Source: Phylloscopus collybita (taxonomy: Eukaryota > Chordata > Aves > Passeriformes > Phylloscopidae). From it: a stretch of 64,000 nucleotides of DNA. The stretch is from assembly GCA_027886175.1 (NCBI GenBank), contig JAJNNQ010000009.1, forward strand, positions 6,549,001 to 6,613,000, read 5' to 3'. A program made the translations under genes and the position numbers. Shown here in pieces: positions 25,701-37,085 of the stretch (the stretch's first letter is position 1; every line of letters begins with the position of its first letter). The notes under the pieces are model-generated. The model saw only the letters and a program-made list of their open reading frames with translations. It was not told the DNA's origin and searched no databases.

Positions 25701-26000
25701 AAACCATTTTCTGATTTATCATGAACAAGAAGTAAATGTAAAGAGCCTCTTGATTTCAGCGTTCCCTTGTGGAATTTTAGCACTGACACAAATTCCATTG
25801 GCATTGAATCTTTGGAGGACATGAGCCTTTTCATGTCATGGAGGACATGATGCAGATGGAGCTGCTCTGATCAAGGCTGGTCCTTCATTTCACTTATCTC
25901 CATACCAGCTCACAATAGTTAAGGCCAAAGTCAGGAAAGCTGGTCCAGACAACTAATCCCCATCTAATGACACTCCTATGATTTTTTTTTTTTTTCCTAG

Positions 26001-26043
26001 TTCAGCTGGCACTTTTGTAACCTGTGCCAAAGCCTGCCAAAGG
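26001..26043 (+). other. Possible small unannotated exon
   Basis: A T14 tract followed by CCTAG (25982-26000) makes a strong acceptor. Forty-three bases later GTGAGT (26044-26049) makes a strong donor. Two of the three frames are open. The peptides are too short to recognise and no partner exon was identified, so it may belong to a non-coding RNA or be chance. Confidence 0.2.
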
Positions 26044-28740
26044 GTGAGTATACTCTGCAGGCAGGCTTGTACCTGTGCACACACTTCAGTACAGCACAGT
26101 GGAAGTCTTTGTTCCTCACTCCATGCTTAAATAATGTCTGAGCTCTCCTGGATCTCAACAGGGTAAATTATCAAGGATAAAGCACATTTGTTAGATGTCA
26201 ACACTCCATGCAAATAGATGTTCCTGCTTACAAGGGCTCTTGGCTTTCTCCCCTACGTAGGTAGTTTAATTTCACTCCTTAGCAGACAACAGTGAAACAT
26301 GATACTAGATTTTTAAGCTTTTATTCATTTTAATTTTCCACAAATGGTTTTCACTGTAACAATCTCAACAGGAACCAATACCACACGTAATCACAAGGCC
26401 CTTGATAATGATGAAAGTAGATTCACTGCCAACAGCTATTATGCTCATTTGGGGACTGTGAAAAACACTGCACATGCTTTTGTTTGGGTAAGCTAAAGGG
26501 CAGTTTTACCCTGAAAAAGGGATGTTAGGATGGCATTTTCTTATTCAGTGGCTTTGCTCCTTGGTCATGTCAGATGTGCTGATGTTTAGGGAGACAAAAT
26601 TGTACCACCTCAGGGTTTTAACTGCCCTGCCTTGCAGTGTCAGATACACTCCATGGTTCATTATCATCCAAACCGATTCATTATTACCACTCTGCACAGC
26701 TCCTCAGAGCAGCACCTCAGCCCTCAGGAGAAGTGCAGTGGATCAGAGGAGTTGGGAAACTTGGAGTAAGTTGTGTCCAGCCAGGCAGCTGCCCGCTGCA
26801 GCCAGCACCCCACAAGGGTTTGAGGGGCTGTTGCTTCTCTGCACTGTCACCAGAATGAGTGACTGTCCCCACACATGTCAGGGACAACCAGGACAAGGAA
26901 AGGCAGCAGAGCTCCCCTGAGAAGCAGAAAATGTGACCCCCTGCACCCTCGTGTCATTTGGACAAAGTAATGTCTTGGGGGTAGATTAAGGTGATCAGCT
27001 GCTGGCTTTCAAGATGTACCTAAGTACTAGAGGGGCCTTTGTCATCCCCATTACACAGCTCTCTGAGCCACCTGCTGATTTTCCTCCTAAAACATGGACA
27101 GTGGAGGAAGTGCTGGTATTATGTGATGAGATTCATCAAAAGTGGTTGACAGGAGAACTGAAAAGTGATCATAATCCCAGCTTTCTGTCCTCATCATCAA
27201 GCTCATCCTTGTAGACTTTTAAAATTAATCTGGAATGTAAATGCAATTATACAATATTTACTTGTCTATAGTGCTCATGGGCCAAATACATTTTAGGACT
27301 AAGATAGAAATGGAATGTCAAAGCATTGGAAATCATCTTTTCAAATAAGTTTTTCATCTCTTTATTAATACATGCAAAACCCCATTAATTTTATCATCAG
27401 CCAGAAGCAAATTTATTTAATAGCCATAAACTCATCCCTAGTCACTAATGATCTGGTTTTTTACATTTGCAATTTCCATTGAATTCACTGGGAATTTTAA
27501 AAACTCAGAGCTTCAGAAAGCTCAGAATATCAAATCATAAACATCTTTACATGTATTTATTTTCTTCTGGCTTTCATTATGTAAGCAACAAAGCCTACTA
27601 ATTCAACATCCTTTGGGGAACATCAGATATACAGTAAGGACAAAGTTACATCTAAACTCCTGTCACTTGAAGAAACTGCTTATTTGAAAATTAAAACTTA
27701 AGTGAATATACAGCTCTTAACATTGTGTAATTTCAATCATGAAGATGTACAAAGTACCACTGTATTTTTGATGTGGAGTAACTCCATAAAACTATGAAAG
27801 AAAAAAAAAGGAACAAAGGACATTGTATAAAATCTTTCCCCTTTTCTCCAGGTATTCAATAGAATGAAAATTGATCTGCCTTAAGGACAAAGGATCGCAG
27901 TAAAATAAAATTGGCAGAGGCAGTACCTAATAATACTGTAAAATAAAAGAGGACATTTAGAAAAAAAATCAGCAGCATCCTAATGCTGTATCTGTATTTT
28001 TTTCAATAAACTTCACCCTGCTATTTCACATATGATGACCTAGAAGCAAAGCCCACTTCCTCATGTCTGCCAAGGATTTGTGTTCAGGGGAGCCTGAAAA
28101 TGATTCTCACTTGTAATGGTACAAGAGCTCTGAAAACATCCCAGCTCACAGTGTTTTAGAGCCTGAGTTCAGGGTCCTTAGCACTCCTTTTCTGAATGAA
28201 AACCAGATATTTGCTTGAAATTTATAACCTTGAATGATGCTGCAGCCAAAGATGCCCAGCTTAACAAAACAAGTTTGGATCAGGGAAGCCCCCAGAAAAA
28301 GGGCTTTCTAGAGTGCTTGAAGTCCTGCAGCTTCTGATATTACAGCTCTTGTAGCAACATCTTGTCTGAGCTCCTGGAGATGTGTCCATTCACTCTGGTG
28401 TCTAAAGGAGCACTGGATACACGTGTGGCAGCAGAGATATGGCTAAGCAAGCCTACACCAAGCTCCTGTGTGTTCGGAGCCTCTGTGATCCACTCAGGTA
28501 GGGTCCAAGAACAGAAGCAGGCAACAGCCCCTGTGGAGGCAAAGCCTGCTGCTCCTGTACAAAGATAAGGAGTCCCTGGAGGTCAGGTTTTGTGATGAAG
28601 GTATGAAAATCTAATTTCATTTACCCCACATTCTTCTAATTCTGTACACACTCTCCAAGTCAGGGCAGCAGGCCCATCATGTTGGCTTTGCAACCTCCTG
28701 CCTCACAGTTCTGGAACTTATCCTACACTGTGTGTGCTGT

Positions 28741-29506
28741 TGTCTTGGTTTGAAAGACAGGTATCTGCTAAGGAGGGGCAAGACCTCCCTAGGAAATGGA
28801 GAATTCAAATCCCCTCCCTCCAGATTATTATAATTTAGAAAATTAAAGGGGCTTTCAGGCAGAGGTATGGGGATGGGAATGACAGTTCTATACTAGCATG
28901 GATAACAAGACAAACAACAACAACTACAGGGTTAATAGTAAACAGAACCAGGAAACCTCGAGGGGCTTTGTTTCACAAAACCCAGGGCAGTCTGATCTCT
29001 GAGAGCACCAGGCTGGAACGGTGGAAAATCCCAGGCTGGTGGATGAGGTCAGAGGCTCAGTTGGTGGTACGGTGGGGATGTCCCGGCAGGGCAGGGCAGG
29101 GCAGCGCGGGGCCACAGAGCAGCAAAAGCCTCCAAGCAGTGCTGAAGAAACAGCGGCGGTGGGACAGGGCCGGCCCAGCTCCAGCAGGGCAGGAGGAGGC
29201 AGCTCAGAGCTCCGGGCACACGAGCAGATGGTGGTGGATTCTTCAGGACTGGACCTGGCAGTGACAGCGAACTCCTCCAACAGCGAGCAGCAACCTCCTG
29301 CCCTCTTTCCGATGCCGAGAGCAAGAGAGCAAAGCTGCCCCCAGCCCCGACCTTTACCTGCCCCAAAACTCGCGTTATCTCCCCCTCCTGGCTTTTGGCC
29401 ACCTCTTGGTTTTGGTCAAGCCCCCACAAGCACCCAGTGGTTAGTCTCCTAGCAACTTTATGGGGAAAAAATCTCTAAGTAAAAAGGAACAAACCTAACC
29501 CCAACA
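28741..29506. mobile_element. Solo LTR, passerine ERV type, 766 bp
   Basis: The element starts TGTCTTGGTTTGAAAGACAG and ends CCTAACCCCAACA, with 5-bp duplications GCTGT at 28736-28740 and 29507-29511. The opening words match LTRs I know to be abundant in songbird genomes. A 5-bp duplication fits the ERVL class but does not prove it. The middle (about 29030-29430) is GC- and CpG-rich, giving overlapping open frames of 118-143 codons on both strands that are LTR sequence, not genes. No internal retroviral genes adjoin it. Orientation is unresolved because no clear AATAAA survives on either strand. Confidence 0.8.
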
Positions 29507-29511
29507 GCTGT

Positions 29512-32500
29512 TAAGCAGCAACTGCACATCATTATTGACAGCTGTGGTACACAAATAAACCATCCTGGTGGTGTCTGAGAAATCCATCTGTACAACTCAC
29601 AAATTCTATTTGGTATTGAAGACTTGCTATATGTTATTTGAATTATAAGCTCTCTTTTGAATGTAGGGCAGATCTTACTTTTCTGTCTCTTTGCATCTCT
29701 ATAAAGAGATAAAATAGTGTCCGGAGGGCACGACACCATGCCAGAATTTGGCAGTCACTGAAGCCTGACAATCTTCTGATGGTAGGGGAGTATCCTTCCT
29801 ACAATAATGAGTGATCCCTGAGCAGTCTGAGTGTTACATGTATTTTCATGCCATCCTCCTTGAAAGCTAAAATCTCAACCAGAATGCCATAGGGAGCTTG
29901 TGATCACCAGGAACCCTCTGAGCTGCCATGCCCACACAATATTAGCTATCACTTTCTCCTGATGGCTGAAAATTGCCATGAGCACCAAGGTAGTACACCC
30001 ATGCATGGGGCTCAGTGCAGACACTCTCTTCTTTCTATAATTCAAAGCAAAAACAAAAAAACCAGCTGCTTTGCTTCAGAGGCAGCTCCAAGTATCCAGC
30101 TTTAGACAGCTCCAGAAATGCAACATGATTTGGGTTCAGCTTCCTAGTGTGAACATCCCTGGCTCATTGATGCCAAGAATCAAACCAGCATGTCTGCAAT
30201 AAAACTAATCTAACAAAGGCTGCTCCTGGCGATGCTCTGCTGTCACACCAGCACCAGATATCTTTTCTATTATGTTTGAATCAGTCTCATTAATTCAGTC
30301 AGACTTCATTTTTTCAATGCATGGGGTCTTCTTGAAGTAAGACACATTAACTTCATCCTGATTTATAGCCCATGGGTTGGTTTCACTGGTTTGTAAACTG
30401 AACTCCTACACATTTTTCCTTCCTTATGGCTGTATTTTCTGTCTTCTCCCCTCCAAGAGTTGCCTGTCTGATCAGCCCATGTGCTGTGTAGGCTAGTTAA
30501 AGATTAACACAGCCAAACTGTGGCAGTGTAAATCTTGAACATGCACAGAAACATACAAAACAGCTTTGCAAAACAAGTTACACAAGCACTTCATGAAAAA
30601 GGGTTGCTCATAATATTTCTCTTTCTTTGTTTCTATTATAAGCCAATGAACAAAGGTGTGGGTTGTTGGCAGTTTTACCTTCTTGTAATTCAGTGTTAAA
30701 CCTAAACCCCACATTGAGAAACTAGAATATGCTCTCTCCAGTCATGCCCTGTACAGGAAGCAGGGTGGGGGATGGAGGAATATCTGTAAGAATTTGCCCA
30801 ACACTAAATCCCAACAATGGTCACTTAAATAGCCCCAGAACACGTTTTGCATTGACCCTCCTGAAGAGGAAGGTCAATCTTTTTTCTTGGGGTGTTAGAG
30901 AATCAATCCTAAATGGTTAGAGCAAAATCCTTTGGGAAAAGCCTATGCTAAGATAAGATACTTGACAAGCCTTCCACATTTTATAGTGAGGTACAAACCT
31001 GTAAGGACTGTTAACCATGGCACTTGGGCAGCAATTTTGCAGAGCCTTGGAAAATCCAATTCTTCTCTGTGTTACATCTGTGCAGCAGGAGATACTCGCA
31101 TCTGCTTCAGCAGGAATCCCTCCACAGATGTAAGAAAACTTGGGTGGGAATGAAAAAATCTGATTTTTTTTAGCTTTTCTGTGTTTTGTCATCCAGTCAC
31201 AGTAACATGTCAGTTTTTGGCTTGTGCTGGTAACCTCAGAGCGCACATGGCCCGATAGGATGTCATGTTGAGTCTCAGGAGTTGTTTCCAAGACTGCCTC
31301 ACACGTACTCAGTCTGTATTTGTTTCACTTCTGTTTGCCTGTTCAATGTGTGTCAAGAATTCCCAATGATGACAGCATCTAAATCCACTTTCTTTTGCCC
31401 ACTGGTGAATTGTCTAAAGTGCACCTTTGGTGCACTTTCCATGGGGCTGGGTGTTCTGTCTGTAACCATTGGGCTAAAATCTTCCCCACAGTGAGAGACT
31501 GGGGCAATTGGGTGAGTCCTATGGATTTATGTCCTACAACAGCACTGACAAAATTGGGAGGAGCATCTGTGAGAGGGGAATTGGCTGATGCAGGGACAAG
31601 TCTGGGTCGGGCTGTTTGCACTGGCTTTGCACTGTGGTGTTACTGAGCTTCAGCTGCTCCAATAAATGTAGGAAAATTCCATAACTGCAGATCCAACACA
31701 GGAGAACCTGCAGTTTCTGCCTTTCTGGAGATGCCATGTGCAGGACAGGACACTGAACCACAGCATCTCCAGCAGTGCTTCATCCTCCTTGGCAGAAGTT
31801 GTGGTGGGCATGGATGAAAAGAGAGGGCAAGAAAATGGAACCAACCAATCTCTTACCTCTCCTGGGTTTGGGGCTGCTTACCCTGGAAGTACTTGCCCTT
31901 CTGGCCATCTTTCCCCTCCATGGGATTTTCACCACAGTCCCCATGACCCCATCTGGATATCTGCTGCAGAACCAGGCAGTTTTACCAGTGCTGTAAGTTC
32001 AACTAAAGAATCTTCTGCAAATTCCCAGCCTGTTATACCAAAAGGGAGGATGCCAGAAGATCTCATTTTCATGGCAGTAGGGATGAGCTGTGCACTACAG
32101 AATACACTGCAGAAAAGGAGGGAGGGATTGGGCAGGGATTTCAGTTCCCAAGGGCACAGACTGCCATAAGGCAAGGATAAAATAGCAGTGTACAGAGATG
32201 CTAACTCTCTACAGCACCCAGTTGGGGACGAGGTGAATTGATTTTTCATCATTTTGGGCCCTGTCAGCTACAAACAAAACAGCACAAATGTCAGAATCTT
32301 AGTGGAAACCTGCAGCTTTCCACAAGAAGCCCACAGCCATTTCTCTGACAGTGGCAGAACAAATACAAGTAGTTTTACTGCATGCCAATTTCTTCTTAAA
32401 TCTCTTCCCTCAGGGAGCTGAGTGCTTAGAAAATATTTAGGGGTACTGGAAGTTTGCCGGATACTCAGCTAATGTAGGTCTCAAAATCTCTGATGATGCT

Positions 32501-34480
32501 CCAAAGAATGTTGATGGGCAGCACTGATGGGCCAAGTTCCTTTAGATTAGGCACAAGATGATGTTTTGGCAAGGAAAATAGAGCTCCAACCAGGTGCCTC
32601 TGGAGAAGGAGAATTTTATATTCATGTTGTTTGTCACACAAATCCAGATAGGGTCATCTCCAGAGCTGTGTAAATATTAAATTCAGCCTAAAAGCTGACA
32701 GAAGCAGTAAGTGCCTGCAGAGTGGGCAGCTCTCCAGGAGGAGACAATGGTTGGCTTTTAGCACATCCCGCTTTTTTATTTCCTTAAACAACTTCACTTG
32801 TGTGTGCTGCCAGTTGCTTGTACTCAAACCCCTCTTTAGATCCCTGCATCCACTGAGACTTTCCATTCTCATGGATGGGATGTAGCCAAGGTGGTTTTGC
32901 TTTCTCTCCTGCTCTGTGCATATGGGGTAAACAGACAGTTAATGATGTTGAACTTCTCAGTTGATGCTTAGGGCCTTTCCTCTCACAAAAGTACTCAGAT
33001 GCTTTTCAGTGCAAAATTTAAGCAGGGTTGGTTTGATTTTTACATTACAGCTTGCTGAGACACAGGAAGGAGTGAGCTGCAGCAAGCAAGTGAAGCTGTG
33101 GTGTGGGAGAAAAAAGTATTTCCACTGTTTCATACTGGGAAAAAACTTGCTGTCCCTCTCATATGGCAGAGGTTGGCATCCTTTGACCCCCATGGGGTTT
33201 TAGCATAGGAAGTTTGCTCCTGACCTCTAAATATGAGAGGTTGTCCTCAGGGTTATTGCTGACAACTCCATCCAAAATATTCTCCGGCTGTTTTGCAGAA
33301 GCAATAGAAACTTAGTGGCAAGACCTGATCCAACTGCCACTGTCCTGAGAAAAAGAATTGCTCTGATTACAGGAAAAAAAGAGATATTTGGATTTGAGTG
33401 GATTTCTGTCTTTGTGTCACGGTATTTTTCATTTTTACTGTGGTGGACACAGCTGGTCACAGGTGACAAACAGCTTCTAGAGTGAAATTCCGTTTTTTTC
33501 AGTAAGGAAAACATGAGATTTTGGTGCCATCCAGGAAAACTAAAGAGCTGCCTGTCTGTTAGCACTCACCTGCTGAACAAGATGGATTTTTTCAGACTGA
33601 GAACACTTTTACTTATCTGACTGATGACAGATAAATCAACCCCCCGGTGATAAACCTACTTTGTGGACTTCCTTTGCAGGTATGGCCCCTGCCCCTTGTT
33701 ATCTGTCAACATTTTTCTGCTTCCAGCAGGCAAATTGCATTGTTTGTCTCTTTTTGCAGCTAGAAAATCAAAGCACGAAGACCTCAGAGTTTAAATCCAC
33801 AAAGTCACTGAGAGGTCTGATTTTTTTTCTGTGGCTGGAGCTCTGAGTGATGTACCTGGAGTTATGAAAGAAATATTCTGTACATGGAGCAACAGCAAGA
33901 ACCATTTTCTCTTCTGAGCATCCCTCTTCCCTAGACATGAGGGTTCCCATCCCTTTCGCATCCCTGAGAAAGTTTTCTGTAATACAAAGAAAATTAAATC
34001 CAAGCATTTTTCTGAGTGGGGTTTTGCTCTTTCCACTGCCTCTTACAGCTCTGAGGTTCAAGGACACCTTGTAGTTTATGCATCAATACTCATTTTAAAC
34101 TACCTTCTCTTTTGACACTTTTTACTTAGTGCAGTCAGCCTGCAATCCTTGCCTGTCGCTTCCCTCTCCTCATTTCCAGGTTTGATAAGGGAAACCATTT
34201 TCAGTGTTTCAGCACTGCTGCTTGCCTCTAAAAGGACAGCGTTGCTTACATTGAAAAGTATTTCATAACCACAATGATTTCTACAGCTAACCGTAAAGCA
34301 GGGAAGCACTTGTTTTCAAATCAATGCCCTTGGGCATTGCTGAGATGCGGTGTTGAGGGCCTGAAAGTGAGATGAGCGAGAATCAAACACGGACCCGACT
34401 CATTGATTTTTATTCTTTAAATAAAAGAGAAAATCAAACTAGAATGGAAACATCCGCCTTCATTACGTGTTTGGATATTT
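29512..34480. other. Gene-poor stretch left of the CpG island
   Basis: Mixed-composition unique DNA. No recognisable protein, no complete repeat and no convincing pair of splice sites was found. Frames of up to about 140 codons (for example at 31738-32169) do not resemble known proteins and lack flanking exon signals. Confidence 0.55.
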
Positions 34481-34563
34481 AAATGGAGCCGTAGAAAACG
34501 TGCGCAGTGAAGTGCTTTCGGTGGCCATAGCTAAGGGTTAAGGGGCAAGCGGGGTCCCTGCAG

Positions 34564-34828
34564 GGCCGGGAGCCCCTCACGGCCGGGAGCCCCTCATGGC
34601 CGGGAGCCCTTCATAGCCGGGAGCCCCCCATGGCCGGGAGCCCCTCATGGCCGGGAGCCCCTCATGGCCGGGAGCCCTTCATGGCCGGGAGCCCCTCATG
34701 GCCGGAGTCCCTGCAGGCCCGGGAGACCCAGCAGGACCGGGGATCCCTGCACGGCCGGGGGTCCCTTCGGGCACGAGAGACCCTGCAGGCCCGGGGGTCT
34801 CTGCACGGCCGAGAGTCCCTGCAGGGCC
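34564..34828. repeat. GC-rich minisatellite, 17-bp unit changing to 18-bp unit
   Basis: From 34564 to about 34699 the unit GGCCGGGAGCCCCTCAT repeats eight times with an exact 17-bp step (34564, 34581, 34598, 34615, 34632, 34649, 34666, 34683). To the right, about eight diverged units of roughly 18 bp follow the pattern GGCCCGGGGGTCCCTGCA. The left units are nearly identical and so look recently expanded; the right units look older. It lies at the left edge of the CpG island and is likely polymorphic in length. Confidence 0.9.
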
Positions 34829-34928
34829 CGAAGTCCCTGTCTCTCCCGTCCCCGTCGCCGTCGCCATCCCAGATTGGCTCGGACCGTGGATCTGCCGTGT
34901 CCGCCCGCCGCCGGCCCGGGAGCCTCTC

Positions 34929-34943
34929 CGCCACCTGCTGGCA
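34929..34943 (-). promoter_or_regulatory. CTCF-like binding site
   Basis: On the - strand the bases read TGCCAGCAGGTGGCG, one mismatch from the frequent vertebrate CTCF core TGCCAGCAGGGGGCG. It lies in the densest part of the CpG island, a usual place for CTCF. Binding is inferred from the motif only. Confidence 0.4.
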
Positions 34944-35438
34944 GCGCCCGGTACTGCCCGCGGCCCGCGCCCCCCGCGCCGCCGGGGCCGAGCTCGGCCG
35001 GCCGAGCCCACAGCGTGGTTCTCCATCCCCCTCACGCTTCTGGGGGCATTTCTTCTTGCTCTTAGGCGGTGTTTCGCTTTCAACGCGGCCGTCAATCTGC
35101 AAGGGCATCCCCTCCACAAAGACTTGCCGGGCTTCAGTTATCGACCTTACATGGAATTTTTGATCTCCTGGCCGTTTAGCGTCGAGTCAGCTTAATTAGT
35201 CCTAACAGTCAGTCTCATCACTAGGCTGTGGATGTGGTATTAGTGAGAGTCCTGGGGACTGGATCACTTAGTCAGCGCTTCCTGATGTCATCCAAAGTCT
35301 TCGCTTCATACATTTCAGATGAGGCTCGAAGCCTGCTGGCTTCTCTTTCTTCTGATCTATTTTTAATTAGCAGTTTGGGGCCGCTGCTGTTACAGCCACA
35401 GAAGGTGATCTCGGTGGCACAGTCTCATTTGTCTGTGG

Positions 35439-35783
35439 ATGCGGATGTTGATGCCTGTGCTGAGGGCTGGAACATGTTGTCCAGGCAACAGTGAGCTGGA
35501 GAGCAAGGAGTGGGAGCCTACGGACAGCTCTTGGGAAGAGACCTGCTGGATGCTCCAGCACAAGATGCCAGGATATCTAACTAGAATGGCAGAATGCCTA
35601 CAGAAAGAGGACAGGGAGCCAGTAATGGAAAACTCGTTACTTTTTGATGAATTAGCTCCAGATCATGCCAGAAGGACAGTTGTTTTCACTGTCCACAAAA
35701 TCTGTGCAAAGCATTCAGGAGAACTGCAAGCTGTCAGAACAAGCCCTCCCAAAATGAACTACTTCATGGTGTGGTGTGTATAA
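35439..35783 (+). other. Unidentified open frame downstream of the CpG island
   Basis: A 114-codon frame begins about 300 bp after the island and has protein-like composition, with acidic and Trp/Cys-rich segments such as EWEPTDSSWEETCW. A second frame of 88 codons (35228-35494) overlaps it in another phase. I recognise neither, and no clear splice donor ends them. Possibilities are a first exon of an unknown transcript, a decayed retrogene or chance. Confidence 0.2.
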
Positions 35784-37043
35784 TTCCCCATTTTTCTTAC
35801 TACAGGGACAATTTAGTACCCATGCCTTGATAACAGATTTCATCCTCCTTGATTATGATACAGTTGCAATGCATCAGGGCCACATCCTGCAAGGGACTGA
35901 GTATCTCTTGAAACATGCTGAGTGCCTTTGGCTCTACCCTTGTCATTAAGAGTAGACTCTTAATGCCTTAAAAAGGCTCAGCACTTCCCACCAGCATTTT
36001 AGCACGGGCTGGGACAAAGTCATGGAGTCCTTTGGCACCGTGCAGCCCAGAAGGGCACAGAAGAGGACTATGGGGACTGCTCAACCCAGCCAAAACCTGT
36101 GCAAAGTCTGGCACTTTTGCTTGCTGTCTTTACAAGACATATTGTCATTATTTATTGATTGGTTTTTTATGTTGCAGTAGCATCTTGGACGGGAACCCTT
36201 AGGCCAGGAGCCATACAAAATCTGAATAGAAAGACAGTCCTTGCTCCAAAGGAGCTTACAGTGAGACAAGAGACAACAAATGGCTATTACACACAGTGGC
36301 AAGGTAAGGGAACAAGGGACCAATACTATTAAGTGGGAAAAAGAATTAATCCACAGTCAGATATTGTTGCAAAAAAATCACAAAAGTCATCTACTTTCTT
36401 GCCTGTTTTCCCCCTGGCTAGATTTTCTGCAAAGCTGGAAACGTGTCTGTTGCTTTCGATGTGCTGGGTTTGTTACACATCTTCCTCAGAAAGTTCCTGA
36501 CCTAAAAAACATGGAAAAAGATGGGAGTGTTTTTGCTGGCTCCAGTGGACTTTGGATGAGCCAAAAGTCTTAAATGCAGAATACTTTAGTGGAAATGAGA
36601 TATTATGTTTGCAGCTGAACTTTTGTCAGCCTAAAGCCCCATGCCTCAAAAGATTTATTCAGGGACTTCCTTGTTTGCTAGTACTACTAGTTGAGTAGTT
36701 CCTCCCATTTTTTCCCTTTAAATTAATGTGTTCCAAAATCAACTCCTGCACACCTAATATTGGGATTGTTCTCTGCCTGAATCAAAATATTTTGGTCTCA
36801 GGTCCAGCTTGTGCAGATTCACATACCTTAGGTAAAATGCAAATAATTTCACCTTAATAATGCCACCAGTCCGACAAATATTTCACATGACAAGTTTTGA
36901 AGAATCTTCTTCTCCAGCAACTGTACAGTCTGAGCAAGTATCTGGATGCTTCCTCAGATGATTTGTGCATCAGCAGTAGCAGAGGATACAGCAGATGTCT
37001 GGGGACCTGTACCTTACTTCTGTTTCGAGCCATAAGGGTAGAT

Positions 37044-37085
37044 ATGGAAAATTTTAGAAATGGAAAAATTTTAGAAATGGAAAAA
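37044..37085. repeat. Tandem repeat, about 2.5 copies of 16-17 bp
   Basis: The unit ATGGAAAAATTTTAGAA starts at 37044, 37060 and 37077, with one A added between copies 1 and 2. It is a small local duplication. Confidence 0.85.

Larger units (their letters stand above)
18658..28735. other. Long gene-poor stretch
   Basis: No recognisable coding exons or complete repeats were found in this 10 kb. It includes a 26-bp direct duplication (22725-22772), a T14 tract with a possible tiny exon (25982-26043) and very AT-rich DNA at 27200-28020. Open frames are scattered and short. Weakly diverged or very old repeats could be missed by eye. Confidence 0.55.
34480..35150. promoter_or_regulatory. CpG island, probable promoter or insulator
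   Basis: This is the only long GC-rich, CpG-dense block in the window outside the 28.7 kb LTR and the short NICOL1 exon. CpGs rise from about 34.37 kb, peak at 34.85-35.0 kb (runs such as GCCCGCGGCCCGCG) and fade by about 35.2 kb. It holds a GC-rich minisatellite and a CTCF-like site. Such islands usually mark vertebrate promoters, but no start site, TATA box or known first exon was recognised on either strand. Long open frames across it are what stop-poor GC-rich sequence gives and are not called as genes. Confidence 0.7.

Noticed and set aside
28924..29452. Overlapping frames of 118-143 codons on both strands
   Set aside because: They lie in the GC-rich centre of the 28741-29506 LTR, where stops are rare by composition.
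30840..30940. TGGTTAGAGC word resembling a tRNA D-arm or tRNA-derived SINE head
   Set aside because: No B box, acceptor stem or SINE body follows.
34630..35195. Long frames (133-182 codons) on both strands across the CpG island
   Set aside because: They are produced by the minisatellite and high GC content. All frames are open at once, with no coding bias for any one.
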